The position numbers were made by a program, and so were the translations under genes. The notes beneath the pieces are model-generated. The model saw only the letters and a list, made by a program, of their open reading frames with translations. It was not told the DNA's origin and searched no databases. Of a stretch of 44,903 bases of DNA, positions 23,671-32,183 are shown piece after piece (the stretch's first letter is position 1; every line of letters starts with the position of its first letter). Source of the stretch: Enterobacter cancerogenus. GTDB taxonomy: Bacteria; Pseudomonadota; Gammaproteobacteria; Enterobacterales; Enterobacteriaceae. The stretch lies in contig JRUP01000021.1 in NCBI GenBank assembly GCA_000773965.1, positions 1-44,903 on the forward strand. Reading direction: 5' to 3'.

Positions 23671-24516
23671 ATGAAAAAATTGATGGTTTTGGCTGGGATA
23701 TTATCCATGTTGAGTGCTGTGCCCTCGCAGGCGTCAGCAGCGGGCGTTGAAGATGAAATTGGGCTGCAGATGTACACTTTACGTAACGTCGGCACCCCGG
23801 CAGAACAGTTCGCCATGGCCCATAAAGCGGGGTTTGAGCACGTTGAACTGGTAGGCACGCAGGGTCTGGCAGCCAAAGAGCTGAAATCCTTGCTGGATAA
23901 AAATCACCTGACGGTAACCTCATCCCACGTGCAATTAACGGCACTGGAGAGCGACTACGCACAGACCGTGGCGTTCAATAAAGCGGTGGGTAATCACACC
24001 ATCGTGGTTCCGTGGATCAAACCGGAAGATCGCCCGGACAGCACCAAAGCATGGATAGACTATGCGCAACGCCTGGATAAACTCGGCGCGAAACTGCGTA
24101 AAGACGGCATGCAGCTCGCTTACCACAATCATAATTTCGAGATGAAAAAGTACGATGGCGTGACCGCGCTTGAGATCATCTTCAATCATTCACGGGCAGA
24201 AAACCTCAAACTGGAGATGGACGCGGCGTGGGTTTCACGCGGCGGTCAGGATCCGGCGCGCATTTTGAAAGAGTATCCGGGACGAATCTATGCGATTCAC
24301 GCCAAGGATAATGCGTCGATTGGTATCCGCGACGATGAGATGAATTTTGCGCCGCTGGGCGAAGGCTTGCTGGACTGGAAAACCATTCTGCCTGCCGCCA
24401 AAGCCAGCGGCGTGAAGTGGTTTATCATTGAGCACGACAAGCCGAAGGATGCCTGGAGCATCATCACCACTTCACATCAGAATCTGCGTGCGGCGCTGGA
24501 AAAACTGCCGCATTAA
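23671..24516 (+). CDS. Exported sugar isomerase/epimerase-like TIM-barrel protein
   Basis: The 281-residue protein has a clear Sec signal peptide (MKKLMVLAGILSMLSAVPSQ then ASAAG) before a xylose-isomerase-like/AP-endonuclease-2 TIM barrel: LQMYTLRN, HKAGFEHVELVG, VTSSHVQL, LAYHNHNFEMKKYD, LEMDAAWVSRGG, IHAKDN and FIIEHDKP. The histidines, glutamates and aspartates at strand ends (E47-like, H.H, E, D, H, E) form the usual divalent-metal site. It therefore acts in the periplasm, which is unusual for the family in this group. Relatives act as isomerases, epimerases or 3-keto-sugar lyases. AAGGAG precedes the ATG. Two LacI-type operators lie upstream, so it is part of the same regulon as the leftward operon; its 3' end faces the LacI gene 4 bases away. 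Confidence 0.88.
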   Translation: MKKLMVLAGILSMLSAVPSQASAAGVEDEIGLQMYTLRNVGTPAEQFAMAHKAGFEHVELVGTQGLAAKELKSLLDKNHLTVTSSHVQLTALESDYAQTVAFNKAVGNHTIVVPWIKPEDRPDSTKAWIDYAQRLDKLGAKLRKDGMQLAYHNHNFEMKKYDGVTALEIIFNHSRAENLKLEMDAAWVSRGGQDPARILKEYPGRIYAIHAKDNASIGIRDDEMNFAPLGEGLLDWKTILPAAKASGVKWFIIEHDKPKDAWSIITTSHQNLRAALEKLPH

Positions 24517-24520
24517 GCAA

Positions 24521-25501
24521 TCAGGCACTGGCGCGCACAATCAGGCGCCAGTCCATCATAACGCGTTCAGTTGGCGATTGCGGATCGTCTATCTTCTGCA
24601 GCAGCAGGCTGAACGCGGTCCGCCCGATATCGCGCGATGGCTGCGCGATGGTGGTCAGAGGCGGAGAGATCATTTCAGCCAGTTCCGACCCGTCAAAGCC
24701 TGCAACGGCGATATCTTGTGGCACCTGATGTCCCGCGGCCTGGATGGCGGCCATCGCCCCGGCCGCCAGTGTGTCGGAGACGGCAAATACCGCATCAGGC
24801 TGTGTATCTGCGCTGAGTAACGCTTCCATCGCGCGCTTGCCAGCGTTAAAACTCAGCTCACTCGCGTAACTCACCGCCTGCCATGACAGACCGCACTGTT
24901 TCAGCTCCTGCTGATAGCCCTGCTGACGCAGTTGGGCGTACTTGTAGCTCAAATCATGATTGATCAGGGCAATGCGTTTGCGTCCGCTGGCCACCAGATG
25001 CGCCACCAGCTGGCGCGAAGCATGGACATCATCGATGCCCACACAGGAGATGTCACCTGCATCGGCGTATTCGGCACACTGCACCCAGGGCATGTTGCCG
25101 ATCAGCTGCGTCAGTTCAGTCAGCGTGGTGAAGGCATCCATGGTGATCACCCCATCGACCATTTTGCCTGCCAGCAGTTGCAGACTTGAGCGGGAGCGAT
25201 TGATGTCCGATCCGGAGTTACACAGCAGAATGCGATAACCATTCTGCTCGGCCTGCTCTTCGATACCTTTCACAATTTCAGCGCAAAACGGGTTGGAGAT
25301 ATCAGAAACCAGCACCAGCACCATGGAGCTCCGCGCGGTGCGCAGCTGACGGGCTAACAGATTTGGCTGGTAGTTGCTGACTTTAATGGCTTCCAGCACC
25401 TTATCCCGGTTTTTATCCTTTACGGTGTCACTGTTATTAAGCACGCGTGACACCGTGGCCACGGAAACACCGGCCAGCTTCGCGATTTTCTGAATGGACA
25501 T
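24521..25501 (-). CDS. LacI-family regulator of the sugar locus
   Basis: The 326-residue protein has the LacI helix-turn-helix at its N-terminus (IQKIAKLAGVSVATVSRVLN), the hinge NYQPNLLARQL and a periplasmic-binding-protein-like sensor domain (DISNPFCAEIVKGIEEQAEQ, AVFAVSDTLAAGAM, VAGFDGSELAEM, TTIAQP). It should repress by binding GTAATCGATTAC sites and be released by a sugar or sugar derivative. All four such sites in the window flank this cluster. It lies downstream of the Gfo/Idh/MocA gene on the same strand, separated by 119 bases with a strong hairpin, so it probably has its own promoter. No operator is seen at its own start. Confidence 0.93.
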   Translation of the reverse strand: MSIQKIAKLAGVSVATVSRVLNNSDTVKDKNRDKVLEAIKVSNYQPNLLARQLRTARSSMVLVLVSDISNPFCAEIVKGIEEQAEQNGYRILLCNSGSDINRSRSSLQLLAGKMVDGVITMDAFTTLTELTQLIGNMPWVQCAEYADAGDISCVGIDDVHASRQLVAHLVASGRKRIALINHDLSYKYAQLRQQGYQQELKQCGLSWQAVSYASELSFNAGKRAMEALLSADTQPDAVFAVSDTLAAGAMAAIQAAGHQVPQDIAVAGFDGSELAEMISPPLTTIAQPSRDIGRTAFSLLLQKIDDPQSPTERVMMDWRLIVRASA

Positions 25502-25594
25502 GATGACTCAACTTCCTGCGTCAGTTTCTGAATTGCAGGCTACCATAAATCGACGCATGACAATAAGTTAGGCAGGGTGGCTAATGCGGAAGAT

Positions 25595-25616
25595 CAGGCG
25601 CGCCGGAACGCGCCTG
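25595..25616 (-). terminator. Hairpin after the leftward sugar operon
   Basis: CAGGCGCG and CGCGCCTG pair perfectly around a 6-base loop, 4 bases after the Gfo/Idh/MocA stop. The minus-strand sequence that follows is only weakly T-rich (ATCTTCC), so termination may be partial and allow some read-through into the LacI gene. Confidence 0.5.
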
Positions 25617-25620
25617 TGTA

Positions 25621-26772
25621 TCAAATGGTGACGCCGACCCAGCGTTGATCGCGATGGCTTTTTACGATTGCCTCAACGATGGCCATCACCTGCGCGCCGT
25701 CGCTGAAGTCAGCAAAGTGTCGTTCATCTTGCGCCGGCATCTCACCCTTCTCCACCGCCTGATAAAACTGCTGCATCATGGCGCGAAATGCATCGGGCCA
25801 GCCTTCGATGTGCCCGCCGGGAAAACGGGCACGGGCGGCAACATCGCGGTTCATCAATGTTGCATCGTCCGTCAGGGTTTGGTTGGCCTGATGGCGATGA
25901 CCGACCCACAACTGTTGTGGCACTTCCTGATCCCACGCCAGCGAGGCCTGGCTGCCGCTCACCTCCAGATAAAGGCGATTTTTGCGCCCCGCCGCCACTT
26001 GTGACACGCTCAAACAGCCTTTACTGCCATCATCGAAACGCAGCAGCACAAAGCCCAGATCTTCCGTATTCACCGGACAATCCTGATACTGGGCCCGCTG
26101 CGTCTGCGCGCTGAAGGTGGCCTGCCCGGTTAGATTGGCTTTGCGGGTTGGCCAGACGATGGCGAGGTCGGCCATCACCGCCACTATCTTGCGGCCAGTA
26201 ACAAACTGTATGGTGTCGCACCAGTGAGAACCGATATCCGCTACCGCACGCGATGCACCGCCCTTGTCGGCCTCCACACGCCAGTTGTAATCCGTCTCTT
26301 CCAGCATCCAGTCTTGTAGGTAGCTGCCCTGAACGGCAAAGGTGCGGCCCGTTTCGCCGCTGCGCACCATGCTCGCGGCTTGCTGGACCATGGCAAACTG
26401 TCGGTACACGAAGCTGACCCCGTTGACCACGCCAGCCTGTTCTGCCAGTGCCACTAATTCACGCGCTTCGCCCATCGTCATGCAAAGTGGTTTTTCCGAG
26501 AACAGGTGTTTACCGGCAAGTAAAACCTGCTTATTAATGTCGGCATGAAGGTGATTGGGCGTGCAATTGTGCACAGCATGCAGGTCTGGATGCTGCAAAA
26601 AGGTGACAACGTCACCATAGGCGTGCGGCACGTGTAATTGCGCCGCCTGTGCTTGTGCTTTCTCCAGCGTGGAGTCGCACAGTGCCACAACATTAATATT
26701 GCCAAGGCGCCTTAGAGCCTCAATGTGCGCGGGGCCGATAAATCCGCTGCCGATAATCCCGACATTAATCAT
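25621..26772 (-). CDS. Gfo/Idh/MocA family NAD(P)-dependent sugar dehydrogenase
   Basis: The 383-residue protein opens with a Rossmann fold (INVGIIGSGFIGPAHIEAL, ALCDST) and carries the family motif SEKPLCMTMGEARELVALAE with its lysine, then the C-terminal alpha/beta domain with VADIGSHWCDTIQF, holding the usual aspartate and histidine near the active site. Such enzymes oxidise or epimerise sugars, inositols and their derivatives. Its start overlaps the stop of the upstream TIM-barrel gene by 4 bases, so the two are coupled. The pairing with a xylose-isomerase-like protein and a permease resembles E. coli YcjS/YcjR, which handle 3-keto-glycosides. That specific chemistry is inferred, not shown. 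Confidence 0.92.
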   Translation of the reverse strand: MINVGIIGSGFIGPAHIEALRRLGNINVVALCDSTLEKAQAQAAQLHVPHAYGDVVTFLQHPDLHAVHNCTPNHLHADINKQVLLAGKHLFSEKPLCMTMGEARELVALAEQAGVVNGVSFVYRQFAMVQQAASMVRSGETGRTFAVQGSYLQDWMLEETDYNWRVEADKGGASRAVADIGSHWCDTIQFVTGRKIVAVMADLAIVWPTRKANLTGQATFSAQTQRAQYQDCPVNTEDLGFVLLRFDDGSKGCLSVSQVAAGRKNRLYLEVSGSQASLAWDQEVPQQLWVGHRHQANQTLTDDATLMNRDVAARARFPGGHIEGWPDAFRAMMQQFYQAVEKGEMPAQDERHFADFSDGAQVMAIVEAIVKSHRDQRWVGVTI

Positions 26773-27833
26773 TTAGGTTCCTCCCTGAGTCCGAGCTGCG
26801 CCCTGATACTGCCGCTGTCATCCTGCGCGGCAAAATCATCAAAGGCACGGCTGGCGACCGGAATGATGTGACGTTGAATGAATTCAGCCCCTTCCCTCGC
26901 ACCGGTTTCCGCATCTTTCAGGCAGCATTCCCACTCCAGTACCGCCCAGCCGTTGAAATCGTACTGCGCCAGTTTGCTGAAGATGCTTTTGAAATCAATC
27001 TGCCCGTCGCCTGGCGAACGGAAACGCCCGGCGCGATCGATCCAGTTTTGATAGCCGCCATACACCCCGCTGCGGCCATTGCGCTGATACTCCGCATCTT
27101 TGACGTGGAAAGCTTTGATACGCGAATGATAGATATCGATGAACTGCAGGTAATCAATGTGCTGAAGATGCAGATGGCTGGGATCAAACAGGATATTGCA
27201 ACGAGGATGGTGCTTTACCTGTTCAAGAAAACGCTCAAAGGTGGCGCCATCGTGCAGGTCCTCGCCTGGGTGTAATTCGTAACACACATCCACGCCATGT
27301 TGATCATAAACATCCAGCACCGGCTGCCAGCGACGGGCGAGTTCCTTAAATGCTTCGTCGAGTAATTGCGGGTTGTGCGGCGGCCACGGATAGACATAGG
27401 GCCAGGCGAGCGAGCCGGAGAAGGTGGCATGGGCAGTCAGCCCCAGCTTGCTGGAGGCGGCGGCGGCATGTTTAACCTGCTCGATCGCCCAGGCCGTGCG
27501 CGCTTCCCGCTTGCCGCGTAGGTGTGCCGGTGAAAAATTATCGAAAGCGGCATCATGCGCTGGATGCACGGCAATCAACTGCCCTTCCAGATGCGTCGAT
27601 AATTCGCTGATGCTGAGGCCATACTGCTTCAGCAATCCCAGCACTTCATCGCAGTAAGTCTGGCTGGTGGCTGCGCGTTGCAGATCAAATATCGCCGGGT
27701 GATTGCACGGGATCTGCAATGCCTGAAATCCCAAAGCGGATGCCCATTTCGCCAATCCTTCCAGTGAATTGAACGGGGCATCAGCGCCGATAAACTGTGA
27801 AAGGAAAATGCCCGGACCTTTTAACGTTTTCAA
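26769..27833 (-). CDS. Cytoplasmic sugar isomerase/epimerase-like TIM-barrel protein
   Basis: The 354-residue protein belongs to the xylose-isomerase-like TIM-barrel family: GFQALQIPCNHP, ISELSTHLEGQLI, DVCYELHPGEDLHDG, NILFDPSHLHLQHIDYLQF, IKAFHVKDAEY and WAVLEWECCLKD. The repeated H/E/D positions at strand ends suit a divalent metal site. It has no signal peptide, unlike the exported relative in the same locus. It begins at TTG 27833, with GGAGG seven bases upstream. It is the second gene of the leftward operon, 27 bases after the MFS gene, and overlaps the dehydrogenase gene by 4 bases. Likely reaction: isomerisation or epimerisation of a sugar or keto-sugar made by the dehydrogenase. Some relatives cleave C-glycosides or 3-keto-glycosides. 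Confidence 0.9.
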   Translation of the reverse strand: MKTLKGPGIFLSQFIGADAPFNSLEGLAKWASALGFQALQIPCNHPAIFDLQRAATSQTYCDEVLGLLKQYGLSISELSTHLEGQLIAVHPAHDAAFDNFSPAHLRGKREARTAWAIEQVKHAAAASSKLGLTAHATFSGSLAWPYVYPWPPHNPQLLDEAFKELARRWQPVLDVYDQHGVDVCYELHPGEDLHDGATFERFLEQVKHHPRCNILFDPSHLHLQHIDYLQFIDIYHSRIKAFHVKDAEYQRNGRSGVYGGYQNWIDRAGRFRSPGDGQIDFKSIFSKLAQYDFNGWAVLEWECCLKDAETGAREGAEFIQRHIIPVASRAFDDFAAQDDSGSIRAQLGLREEPK

Positions 27834-27860
27834 AAAACCACCTCCAGTAACAACAAAAAC

Positions 27861-29090
27861 TCAATCGCGATACTTAAATGTGAACATAAACAACAGGGCA
27901 ATCACGGCAGCCGCGATCGCCGGAATCCACCAGAACATGCCCCAACTGGCAGCCGATACCTGACCCGCGACCAAGTGGTTATACAGCGCACCTGAAATCT
28001 GCGATCCCAACAGCATGCCAATGCCGTAGGTGAACATCACAATCATGCTCTGCGCTTGTCCTTTGACTTTGTCTCCCGCAATGCGATCGGTGTAGATGAA
28101 GCCGACGACAAAGAAGAAGTCGTAACAGACGCCGTGCAGCAGAATCCCCAGCCAAATCAGCGCGCGTCCCTCCTCGCCCATGCCCATGGCAAACAGCGCA
28201 TAACGCACAAACCAGGCGCACATGCCGACCAGCAGCATGTATTTCACGCCCAGTCGGCGAAACAGCAGCGGAATCACCAGCATGAAGAAGATTTCAGACA
28301 TCTGGCCGAAGGACATCAGTGAGCTGACGTTTTCAACACCGGCGTCGGCCAGCCAGGAAGCGGTGTAGGCGTAGTAAGTGCCCAGCGGAATGGAAATCAG
28401 CGTGGCACAGAGCGAAAAAATGAAGAAGTGACGGATTTTCAGCAGGGCAAACGCATCAGCACAGAACAGATCGCGCGGTCTGAATGGCATACCTTTAGCG
28501 GGTGCGGGCGTATGCGGCAGCGTGAGGCTGTAGAGCGCCAGCACCACGGAACAAATCGCCGCCACCGTGAAGACGCTGACGCTGGAGGCGATACCGGTAA
28601 ATCCGATAAAGAGACCGGCGATGATCCAGCCAATGGTGCCGAACACGCGCACTACCGGGAAACTCTTTTCACTGCTGGCGAGACTGTGGAAGGCAATATT
28701 ATTGGTCAGTGCCAGCGTGGGCATGTAGCACAGCGTGTAGCCAAACAGTAAGCCGATCAGCAGCGCGCCGTTCTCGGCGATCATCGCCTGAGGCACAAAC
28801 CACAAAATCACTGCACCGGCCAGATGCATCACCGCCAGCACTTTTTGTGAAGGGAAAAATCGGTCCACCAGCATGCCGAGAACAAACGGCGAAAGAATGG
28901 AAGCAATCGGGCCCGCCGAGAAAGCATCGCCAATCAGCAAGGACATGTTGTGCTGCGTCATCACCAATCCCAGCGTGACCGACCAACTGCCCCAGATAAA
29001 GAACTGAAGAAACATCATCAGTGACAGCCGTGGGACCAGCATGCGCTGCATTGCCTGGTCTTGCGCGGTGCCTTGTGTCGCAGCAACCAT
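27861..29090 (-). CDS. MFS permease of the nucleoside:H+ symporter type
   Basis: The protein of about 409 residues is a 12-helix major facilitator with the features of the NupG/XapB-like group (PF03825): LMMFLQFFIWGSWSVTLGL at helix 1, LSPFVLGMLVDRFFPSQKVL with the loop 2-3 arginine, and LHGVCYDFFFVVGFIYTDRIAGDKVKGQAQ in the second half. It sits in the inner membrane and should bring a nucleoside- or sugar-like substrate into the cell by proton symport. The ATG at 29090 is preferred over a TTG two codons earlier. It is the first gene of the leftward operon, and two LacI-type operators lie 17-59 bases upstream. Relatives in similar sugar clusters elsewhere probably carry glycosides rather than nucleosides. 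Confidence 0.88.
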   Translation of the reverse strand: MVAATQGTAQDQAMQRMLVPRLSLMMFLQFFIWGSWSVTLGLVMTQHNMSLLIGDAFSAGPIASILSPFVLGMLVDRFFPSQKVLAVMHLAGAVILWFVPQAMIAENGALLIGLLFGYTLCYMPTLALTNNIAFHSLASSEKSFPVVRVFGTIGWIIAGLFIGFTGIASSVSVFTVAAICSVVLALYSLTLPHTPAPAKGMPFRPRDLFCADAFALLKIRHFFIFSLCATLISIPLGTYYAYTASWLADAGVENVSSLMSFGQMSEIFFMLVIPLLFRRLGVKYMLLVGMCAWFVRYALFAMGMGEEGRALIWLGILLHGVCYDFFFVVGFIYTDRIAGDKVKGQAQSMIVMFTYGIGMLLGSQISGALYNHLVAGQVSAASWGMFWWIPAIAAAVIALLFMFTFKYRD

Positions 29091-29106
29091 TTCCAACCCC
29101 CAAAAA

Positions 29107-29149
29107 GTAATCGATTACAAAATGCGAGAAAATAAAAGTAATCGATTAC
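29107..29149 (-). promoter_or_regulatory. Pair of LacI-type operators, right end of sugar locus
   Basis: GTAATCGATTAC occurs at 29107-29118 and 29138-29149, 31 bases apart, immediately upstream of the MFS gene. These are the same sites as at 23611-23647, so both ends of the locus should answer to the LacI-family protein encoded between them. Looping between the two pairs, 5.5 kb apart, is possible. Confidence 0.85.
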
Positions 29150-29472
29150 AAAATGGAAATCCTCGTGGCTGATCACAAATTTTTACTTAGGGGGAACGTG
29201 AGGATTGATGGCTGGTGTGGGAGATGGCGTAGACCCTATTAGGACTGAGCCGCTTAATGATGAGTTTTTTTGGTTTTTTAAAACACTCGAGCAACTCCAG
29301 GCGCAAAACAGGTCAGGGTTTGATCTGAGCAGTTTATGCCTTAACTCGTTTTTTTGTGTAGCTGAAGAGTAGCGGGCTACTTTAATAGTGACTTTAAACA
29401 CCCTTAAACAAGGTTTTAGCCATTAAAAGACCTTATAAACACCTTTAACCAACTCGCGCTACAATTTTTACT
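29150..29472. other. Intergenic region before hipBA
   Basis: No gene is supported. The stretch is AT-rich, with a TTAAAAGACCTTATAA element at 29423-29438 that is nearly repeated at 29473-29487 (TTAAAAGCCTTATAA), next to the hipB promoter. Confidence 0.4.
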
Positions 29473-29496
29473 TTAAAAGCCTTATAATGAGCTCAT
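29473..29496 (+). promoter_or_regulatory. hipBA promoter and candidate operator
   Basis: TATAAT at 29483-29488 is a consensus -10, located 40 bases before the hipB ATG. It overlaps the palindrome ATGAGCTCAT (29487-29496) and the second copy of a TTAAAAG-CCTTATAA repeat. HipB-type antitoxins repress their own promoters through palindromes in this position, so these are candidate autoregulation sites. Confidence 0.45.
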
Positions 29497-29528
29497 AATC
29501 TTATTTTATGACGCCAGGAGGTTTTAAA

Positions 29529-29885
29529 ATGTCTCTTAACCTCTTCTCTGAATCTGAGATGATTGCTGAACTTGGGCTGCGTCTCAAAGCATATCGCCTT
29601 AAGCGCAATATGCTGCAGAAAGAATTGGCTGATAACGCCGGGATTTCAGTTTCCGCACTGAAAAAGCTGGAAAATAACGGTAAAGTGACGCTTGAAAACT
29701 TTATGAAGGTCGTGTTTGCACTTCGTCTTGAAAGAGAAATGATGAATTTGTTTGCGCCACCCGCATTAAGCATTGCGCAGGTTGAAGCGCTCAACGCCCC
29801 AGGCCGGCAAAGAGCAACGAAGCGTAGTTCAAAAAAATCAACCCTTTCATCTTCCAAACAAGGACCCCTTAACCATGAATCCTAG
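29529..29885 (+). CDS. hipB: HipB-type antitoxin (XRE family)
   Basis: The 118-residue protein has a Cro/XRE helix-turn-helix at about residues 14-70 (LRLKAYRLKRNMLQKELADN, then AGISVSALKKLEN) and a basic, serine-rich tail. Directly upstream of hipA it should bind and neutralise the kinase and repress the shared promoter. CAGGAGG lies 8 bases before the ATG at 29529, which excludes the longer frame. Its last 11 bases overlap the start of hipA, which favours coupled synthesis. The long tail beyond the DNA-binding domain (about 45 residues) is more than in E. coli HipB. Confidence 0.87.
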   Translation: MSLNLFSESEMIAELGLRLKAYRLKRNMLQKELADNAGISVSALKKLENNGKVTLENFMKVVFALRLEREMMNLFAPPALSIAQVEALNAPGRQRATKRSSKKSTLSSSKQGPLNHES

Positions 29886-31140
29886 TTTTTCGGCTCTTCA
29901 GCGCCTGGAAGTCATGTATGAAGGCTGGGGAGAACAATGGAGCATGGGCGTGCTGGCGGCAGGCAGGCAGCGTGGCGAGTGGCTGTTCGAATATTCCGAG
30001 CAAAGTCTTCAGCATGGCATTGAGTTTTCGCCGCTGCTACATCCACTTGCTAACACAACATACGCAAATTTTGAACGTCATCAGGAAGGCATACCGGGCT
30101 TTATCGCGGATTCGCTCCCCGACGGTTGGGGACGTTTATTGATGGATCGCCTGTTACGCCGTAACAGTATCGAACCCGCACGTTTGTCCATACTTGATCG
30201 GCTGGCAGTGCTGGGCAGCAACTTCATGGGTGGATTGACCTACCGTCCGGTATTAGATATGCCAGGCCAGCAAGGAAATGCGCAAAATATTGATGATTTG
30301 ATTGTTCTTGCGCGGGAAATTCAGGTGGAAGTGGCTGGCCTGGATTCCGATATATTACCCGAACTGGTACGTCTGGGCGGTTCACCACATGGAGCACGTC
30401 CTAAAGCGTTGCTGGAGTTTAATCCTGCCAGCGGTAGGATGAGCTCTTACCCTGCAGAAGGCTGCGAGCCCTGGTTAATTAAATTCCCTGCCGCACAGGA
30501 AGAATCCTGGGTGTGTGCGCTGGAGGAAGTCTATGCACGTATGGCACGGATGTCAGGTATTGATTTTCCGGAAAGCCACTGGTTTGCCTTGGGGAATGGC
30601 TTGTCCGCTTTTGGCGTCAAACGCTTTGATCGTATCAATGGCATGCGGATCCCTACTCTGAGCATGGCTGGAGTGCTACAAGCTGATTTTCGGCTGCCGT
30701 GCCTTGATTACAGCGATATTCTGCGTGCAACTGCGATGGTGACACGTTCAGTAAAACAGCGTGAGGTTCAGGCCCGTCGTATGGTATTTAACGTCATCAT
30801 GAACAACCAGGATGATCACGCGAAGAATTTCGCTTTCACACTCAATGAAAATAAAGAGTGGCAAGTCTCACCGGCGTACGACCTGACCTTTCAGAGCGGT
30901 CCGGGTGGCCAGCACCAGTCATCTGTAGTGGGTTATGGCAGCAGTATCTCTCGCAATGCATTGCTTAAGGCTGCCAAGTCTGTGGATATTAGCGAGAAAA
31001 ACCTGAATCTTATTATTGAGGAAGTCAGTGATGTTGCCCGGACATTTGTTCACACCGCCAACGCATTGGGAGATATGATTCCGGCTACGGTCATCAAAGC
31101 AATCGATGCGCAAATACAAGCCAATCTTAGAGCGCTTTAA
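29875..31140 (+). CDS. hipA: HipA-type serine/threonine kinase toxin
   Basis: The 421-residue protein is a full-length HipA-family kinase. Visible features are the N-terminal GFIADSLPDGWGRLLMDR, the substrate-loop region GGSPHGARPKALLEF with the ATP-contacting lysine, the catalytic MNNQDDHAKNFAF with its aspartate and asparagine, and the metal-binding SPAYDLTF. E. coli HipA phosphorylates glutamyl-tRNA synthetase and induces growth arrest and persistence; targets vary between families. The ATG at 29875 overlaps hipB by 11 bases. The frame appears intact. As a two-gene toxin-antitoxin pair it may stabilise the element. No strong terminator is evident after the stop. Confidence 0.92.
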   Translation: MNPSFSALQRLEVMYEGWGEQWSMGVLAAGRQRGEWLFEYSEQSLQHGIEFSPLLHPLANTTYANFERHQEGIPGFIADSLPDGWGRLLMDRLLRRNSIEPARLSILDRLAVLGSNFMGGLTYRPVLDMPGQQGNAQNIDDLIVLAREIQVEVAGLDSDILPELVRLGGSPHGARPKALLEFNPASGRMSSYPAEGCEPWLIKFPAAQEESWVCALEEVYARMARMSGIDFPESHWFALGNGLSAFGVKRFDRINGMRIPTLSMAGVLQADFRLPCLDYSDILRATAMVTRSVKQREVQARRMVFNVIMNNQDDHAKNFAFTLNENKEWQVSPAYDLTFQSGPGGQHQSSVVGYGSSISRNALLKAAKSVDISEKNLNLIIEEVSDVARTFVHTANALGDMIPATVIKAIDAQIQANLRAL

Positions 31141-31579
31141 CAGCGTAGGATGCGGAATGACATCAATCTGACCGCTCCATGGATTCATGATTGCGCTTTT
31201 ACACGCATATAAACATCTAGCTTGCTTGATATTCACTGCCAGAAATTTACACGAGTAACCTCTCACCACGCAAAATTGAGCCCCTATCCATCATAGCTAT
31301 CTTGTAAACCGTTAAGATGATTAGCAGTGACGCATCGTGAGGTTATCTGCACGAGTGAACGCTTTATCCGGTCATTAATTAAGTAGCCATTAACGTTTGC
31401 TTCCTCCCAAAGGTGGGCTTGACAATCATTGTGACCGGGTAACATAAGTTTTTCTGCGTCGACATACTTAAAAATATAACCAAACGCTAAAATCACTGAT
31501 AGTTAAAATAGAGTTCATAGCGCAATTATCGACTTCTCAACGCCTGGCACACCCCGAATTTTTGAGAAATATCTAAAAA
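31141..31579. other. Intergenic, no supported gene
   Basis: A 70-codon minus-strand frame at 31284-31496 lacks a ribosome binding site and family features. I see nothing else until the hns promoter. Confidence 0.4.
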
Positions 31580-31608
31580 TTGACACTTTGCGGGCTTTAT
31601 TCTTGATA
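31580..31608 (+). promoter_or_regulatory. Promoter of the hns-like gene
   Basis: TTGACA (31580-31585) and TTGATA (31603-31608) are 17 bases apart, giving a leader of about 110 bases before the ATG at 31724. The region is AT-rich, as expected for H-NS autoregulation. Confidence 0.55.
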
Positions 31609-31723
31609 TCTGATGTGTTGTACTTCTGCCAAGAGAGTAACATCGATATACTCTTCCCTAATTTGTTATCTACTGCACCACTTAATTTATTTCGTTCAGC
31701 GACAAAATATTCAGGAGAAGTTC

Positions 31724-32122
31724 ATGAGTGATTCACTTAAAGCGTTAAACAATATCCGTACGCTTCGCGCGCAGGCACGTGAAGTGCAGCTTGCCGATCT
31801 GGAAGAAATGCTGGAAAAATTCACTGTTGTTGTGTCTGAGCGCCGTGAAGAAAACAACGCCAGCGAAGCCGCCGTGCGTGAAAAAGAAGAGAAACTGGCT
31901 AAATATCGTGAACTGCTGCTGCAGGACGGCATTGACCCGAACGAACTGCTGGGCGCCTTAACGCCAACCGGTAAGACTCGCGCTAAACGTGCTCCACGTC
32001 CGGCTAAATATAAATATATGGAAGAAGGCGTTGAGAAGCACTGGACCGGTCAGGGTCGCACGCCAGCTGTGATTAAAGCTGCTGTTGATGCCGGCAAATC
32101 TCTCGATGATTTTCTTATCTAA
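31724..32122 (+). CDS. hns: H-NS family nucleoid-associated silencer
   Basis: The 132-residue protein aligns with H-NS end to end. Residues about 1-60 are the oligomerisation region ([24 protein letters not shown]), followed by DGIDPNELL, a basic linker ([14 protein letters not shown]) and the C-terminal DNA-binding domain with the AT-hook-like [10 protein letters not shown] and the ending SLDDFLI. H-NS silences AT-rich, horizontally acquired DNA. The ATG has CAGGAGAAG upstream. Its middle ([15 protein letters not shown]) differs from chromosomal H-NS, which suggests an accessory, plasmid-type paralogue that can mix with the host protein. A TGGTGGG/CCCACCA stem follows at 32163-32183. It stands alone at the border between the metabolic modules and the second regulator cluster. 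Confidence 0.93.
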   Translation: MSDSLKALNNIRTLRAQAREVQLADLEEMLEKFTVVVSERREENNASEAAVREKEEKLAKYRELLLQDGIDPNELLGALTPTGKTRAKRAPRPAKYKYMEEGVEKHWTGQGRTPAVIKAAVDAGKSLDDFLI

Positions 32123-32183
32123 TCGGGCTTTCCCCGTTTAAATTTGAGTTATCGAACATTTTTGGTGGGTGTTTCGCCCACCA

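Noticed and set aside
32163..32183. TGGTGGG/CCCACCA stem after hns as an intrinsic terminator
   Set aside because: The stem is good, but no T-run follows on either strand, so it is mentioned with hns and not called.
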